From Coriobacteriales bacterium (lineage in GTDB: Bacteria > Actinomycetota > Coriobacteriia > Coriobacteriales > UMGS124): DNA of 43,601 nt. The notes under the pieces are model-generated. The model had not been told where the DNA came from and did not search any database. It saw only the letters and a list, made by a program, of their open reading frames with translations. Shown here one piece after another: positions 42,843 to 43,601 of the stretch. The first letter of the stretch is position 1. Every line of letters starts with the position of its first letter. Location of the stretch: positions 1 to 43,601 of the forward strand of contig JAFWFL010000048.1 in NCBI GenBank assembly GCA_017515595.1. Direction: 5' to 3'. Position numbers and translations under genes: made by a program.

Positions 42843-42892
42843 GAACAAAGTATCTCTGAGGATAGCTATATACCCTCAGAGATACTTTGTTC
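42843..42892. terminator. Very long hairpin between converging ssrA and lysA
   Basis: Arms 42843-42861 and 42874-42892 pair perfectly over 19 bp around a 12-nt loop. T tracts on both sides are poor. Its position between the 3' ends of ssrA and lysA suggests bidirectional termination. Confidence 0.65.
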
Positions 42893-42921
42893 ATAATGTT
42901 TGGTTATTCTGGATTTGGCTT

Positions 42922-43601
42922 CTAATTGCCGGGCTTCCAAGCAGCTGCTTTACTCGCGCTATAAGCTGATTGGGCCTGATTGTCTGCCTGGGTGAGCAGA
43001 TCAAGTACCATTGTGCTCTGATTCTTTAGAGTCACGGTATCAAACGTTGCAAAATAGTCTTCCGGGGTTTCTGCGCGGCGGATAAGCCTAAAACTACCGT
43101 CTTTTTGCAAGAGAACTTCTGCCGAGCGCAGCTTGCCGTTATAGTTGTATCCCATAGAATAGCCGTGGGCTCCGGTGTCATGAATGAATAGCAGGTCGCC
43201 CATATCTATCTTGGGCAGGAGCCTGTCTTTTGCAAATTTGTCGCAGTTCTCGCAGAGTCCTCCCACAACATCATAGGTGTTTGTAAGCGGGGCATTCTCT
43301 TTACCGAGAACAGTTACATGATGATAAGCACCATAAACCGCTGGACGCATAAGGTTTGCGGCACATGCATCGACGCCAATGTATTCTTTATAAATATGCT
43401 TCTCGTGGATAGCCGTTGTTACAAGCCCTCCAAAAGGTGCCAGCATAAATCTGCCAAGCTCGGTCAGTATGGCAATATCTCCCATTCCTGCTGGTACAAG
43501 AATGCGTTCATATGCCTTGCGCACACCTTCGCCTATGATTGCGATATCATTTGCAGACTGGTCTGGGCGGTAATCAATTCCTACACCGCCAGAAAGATTG
43601 A
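42922..43601 (-). CDS. lysA: Diaminopimelate decarboxylase, C-terminal part (5' end outside window)
   Basis: The last 226 codons are present; the frame reads openly past the right edge, so the N-terminal barrel half is missing. NLSGGVGIDYRPDQ at the window edge is the PLP-phosphate-binding Gly-rich turn. LCENCDKFAKDR carries the active-site Cys and Asp of the dimer interface. LFIHDTGAHGYSMGYNYNGKLRSAEVLL is the conserved C-terminal beta domain with the Tyr that contacts PLP. It makes lysine from meso-diaminopimelate. It converges on ssrA. Confidence 0.95.
   Translation of the reverse strand, partial: NLSGGVGIDYRPDQSANDIAIIGEGVRKAYERILVPAGMGDIAILTELGRFMLAPFGGLVTTAIHEKHIYKEYIGVDACAANLMRPAVYGAYHHVTVLGKENAPLTNTYDVVGGLCENCDKFAKDRLLPKIDMGDLLFIHDTGAHGYSMGYNYNGKLRSAEVLLQKDGSFRLIRRAETPEDYFATFDTVTLKNQSTMVLDLLTQADNQAQSAYSASKAAAWKPGN

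Overview
The window looks like a chromosomal segment of an anaerobic actinobacterium, most probably class Coriobacteriia. The case rests on four things: a Tat-exported FMN/FAD fumarate-reductase-like flavoprotein; an actinobacterial FhaA/FhaB-PstP-RodA/PbpA-PknB signalling and cell-wall operon; desulfoferrodoxin and rubrerythrin for oxygen defence; and a tmRNA whose tag ends YALAA. Base composition by eye is in the mid-40s percent GC, lower around 23.7-26.1 kb. No phage, transposase, CRISPR array or rRNA was seen. Species-level assignment is not possible from the sequence alone.

Layout. 1-3.2 kb: the 3'-truncated flavoprotein, gluQ (glutamyl-queuosine tRNA(Asp) synthetase) and tRNA-Ser(GCU). 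3.2-9.6 kb: an RlmI-type rRNA methyltransferase; a polytopic membrane protein plus GT2 glycosyltransferase pair; a converging two-gene unit of a radical SAM protein and an ATP-grasp-like protein; tRNA-Leu(CAG). 9.6-21.1 kb: a divergent secreted or anchored protein, then six co-directional genes: polytopic Ser/Thr kinase, fhaA, fhaB, PP2C phosphatase, a RodA-PbpA fusion and a PASTA kinase. 21.1-26.1 kb: M20 amidohydrolase, tRNA-Ser(UGA), and a second GT2 plus large polytopic membrane protein pair in AT-richer DNA. 26.1-31.4 kb: zinc-ribbon membrane protein, rubrerythrin, a MutY-like glycosylase overlapping a HAD-IB phosphatase, and a polyprenyl-phosphate sugar-1-phosphate transferase. 31.6-36.7 kb: a DUF4012-type protein with fifteen 11-residue repeats, an NAD+ synthetase with a degenerate amidase domain, and desulfoferrodoxin. 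36.9-43.6 kb: dtd, a GNAT acetyltransferase, the rph-rdgB pair, murI, an LCP protein, ssrA (tmRNA) and the 3' part of lysA.

How the genes work together. Much of the window concerns building and controlling the cell surface. MurI and LysA supply peptidoglycan precursors. RodA-PbpA polymerises and cross-links glycan. The PASTA kinase, second kinase, PP2C phosphatase and two FHA proteins form a phospho-Thr circuit. The sugar transferase, two GT2/polytopic pairs, DUF4012 protein and LCP protein point to surface glycopolymer assembly and attachment. A second theme is life without oxygen: superoxide reductase, rubrerythrin, MutY-like and RdgB house-cleaning enzymes, and the exported flavoprotein reductase.

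Most worth a second look: (1) the NadE protein in which the amidase Glu, Lys and Cys all appear substituted; (2) the exact-period 11-aa cytoplasmic repeat in the DUF4012 protein, a possible substrate of the kinase/FHA system; (3) the radical SAM/ATP-grasp-like pair of unknown product; (4) the RodA-PbpA fusion and the kinase carrying a multi-spanning C-terminal domain; (5) a MutY-like enzyme without Fe-S cysteines and with an Asp-to-Glu change; (6) a short motif shared by three divergent promoter regions.
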